In this document: in pieces, positions 63,943 to 64,000 of the stretch
How the letters are laid out: each line of letters starts with the position of its first letter
How positions within the stretch are numbered: position 1 is the stretch's first letter
Source: Lentilactobacillus kefiri
Lineage (GTDB): Bacteria > Bacillota > Bacilli > Lactobacillales > Lactobacillaceae
Length of the DNA stretch: 64,000 nucleotides
Direction of reading: 5' to 3'
Assembly: GCF_007989105.1 (NCBI RefSeq)
Contig: NZ_BJVK01000008.1
Coordinates: forward strand, 23,529 to 87,528
Translations under genes and position numbers: made by a program
Notes under the pieces: model-generated
The model's database searches: none
What the model was told of the DNA's origin: nothing
The model's input: the letters and a program-made list of their open reading frames with translations, nothing else

Positions 63943-63991
63943 ACAGTTTAGAACTGTTATAATCTAGATAGAATAGATTTCTGATTGGAGG
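63943..63991 (+). promoter_or_regulatory. Promoter, operator and RBS of a gene beyond the right edge
   Basis: ACAGTT-TAG-AACTGT, a perfect 6-base-arm palindrome at 63943-63957, abuts the extended -10 TGT-TATAAT (63958-63963). GGAGG is at 63987-63991. The start codon is presumably at the edge (ATA... continues outside). Confidence 0.6.
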
Positions 63992-64000
63992 CGTACTATA

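Overview
The window looks like a chromosomal segment of a low-to-mid G+C lactic acid bacterium of the Lactobacillaceae. The support is a complete purEKCSQLFMNHD operon with a PurBox, a proline iminopeptidase, a universal stress protein gene next to mntH, a methionine T-box in front of luxS-metE-metF, a PyrR attenuator, strong GGAGG ribosome binding sites and factor-independent terminators between almost all units. A Lentilactobacillus-like heterofermenter is my best guess, but the genus is inference. No rRNA, tRNA, CRISPR array, insertion sequence or prophage is visible.

Layout. 1-5.9 kb: end of an MFS transporter gene, a HAD phosphatase, pepI-yaaA, and a large secreted HEFGH metallopeptidase-like protein with a hexapeptide beta-helix tail. 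5.9-17.5 kb (minus): the purine operon, with a long hairpin element between purH and purD. 17.7-22.4 kb: an aldo/keto reductase, a metal-handling operon (P-type ATPase, small HMA protein, Dps-like protein) behind an FNR-like box, and an SDR protein. 22.4-28.3 kb: a DUF5695-type gene broken by one in-frame stop, an ammonium transporter, a NUDIX hydrolase, and a diacylglycerol-kinase-like gene broken inside its GGDG motif. 28.4-34.2 kb (minus): succinate-semialdehyde dehydrogenase, a DHA2-type MFS pump, usp-mntH with a DtxR/MntR-like operator, and a MarR regulator with palindromic operators. 34.3-39.2 kb: a secreted tyrosine phosphatase, an XRE-TPR regulator, and a divergent acyl-CoA dehydrogenase-etfB-etfA operon.

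39.2-44.3 kb (minus) is the most interesting unit: a dedicated ECF transporter (T, fused A-A', S) followed by two exported proteins, an alpha/alpha-barrel of the prenyltransferase/terpene-cyclase type and a DUF4430 protein. These match the two halves of animal intrinsic factor/transcobalamin, so I infer a corrinoid-capture and uptake system. 44.4-49.2 kb: a PyrR-controlled NCS1 permease with a pentapeptide-repeat protein, and divergently a TetR-controlled ABC-2 exporter whose permease is frameshifted. 49.3-53.5 kb: Met T-box, luxS, metE, metF, which together recycle homocysteine to methionine. 53.6-56.8 kb: two tiny ORFs, an Spx paralogue without its redox cysteines, a YdcF/DUF218 membrane protein and a VanZ-RDD fusion. 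56.9-61.6 kb (minus): a polyphosphate operon (degenerate Ppx/GppA-HD protein, Ppk1, canonical Ppx/GppA). 61.8-64 kb: an aldo/keto reductase behind a perfect FNR-type box, a secreted ADP-ribosyltransferase-like protein, and the promoter of a gene that starts beyond the edge.

Three genes carry single-event lesions (nonsense, small deletion, 1-nt deletion). These may be real decay or sequence errors; reads would decide.
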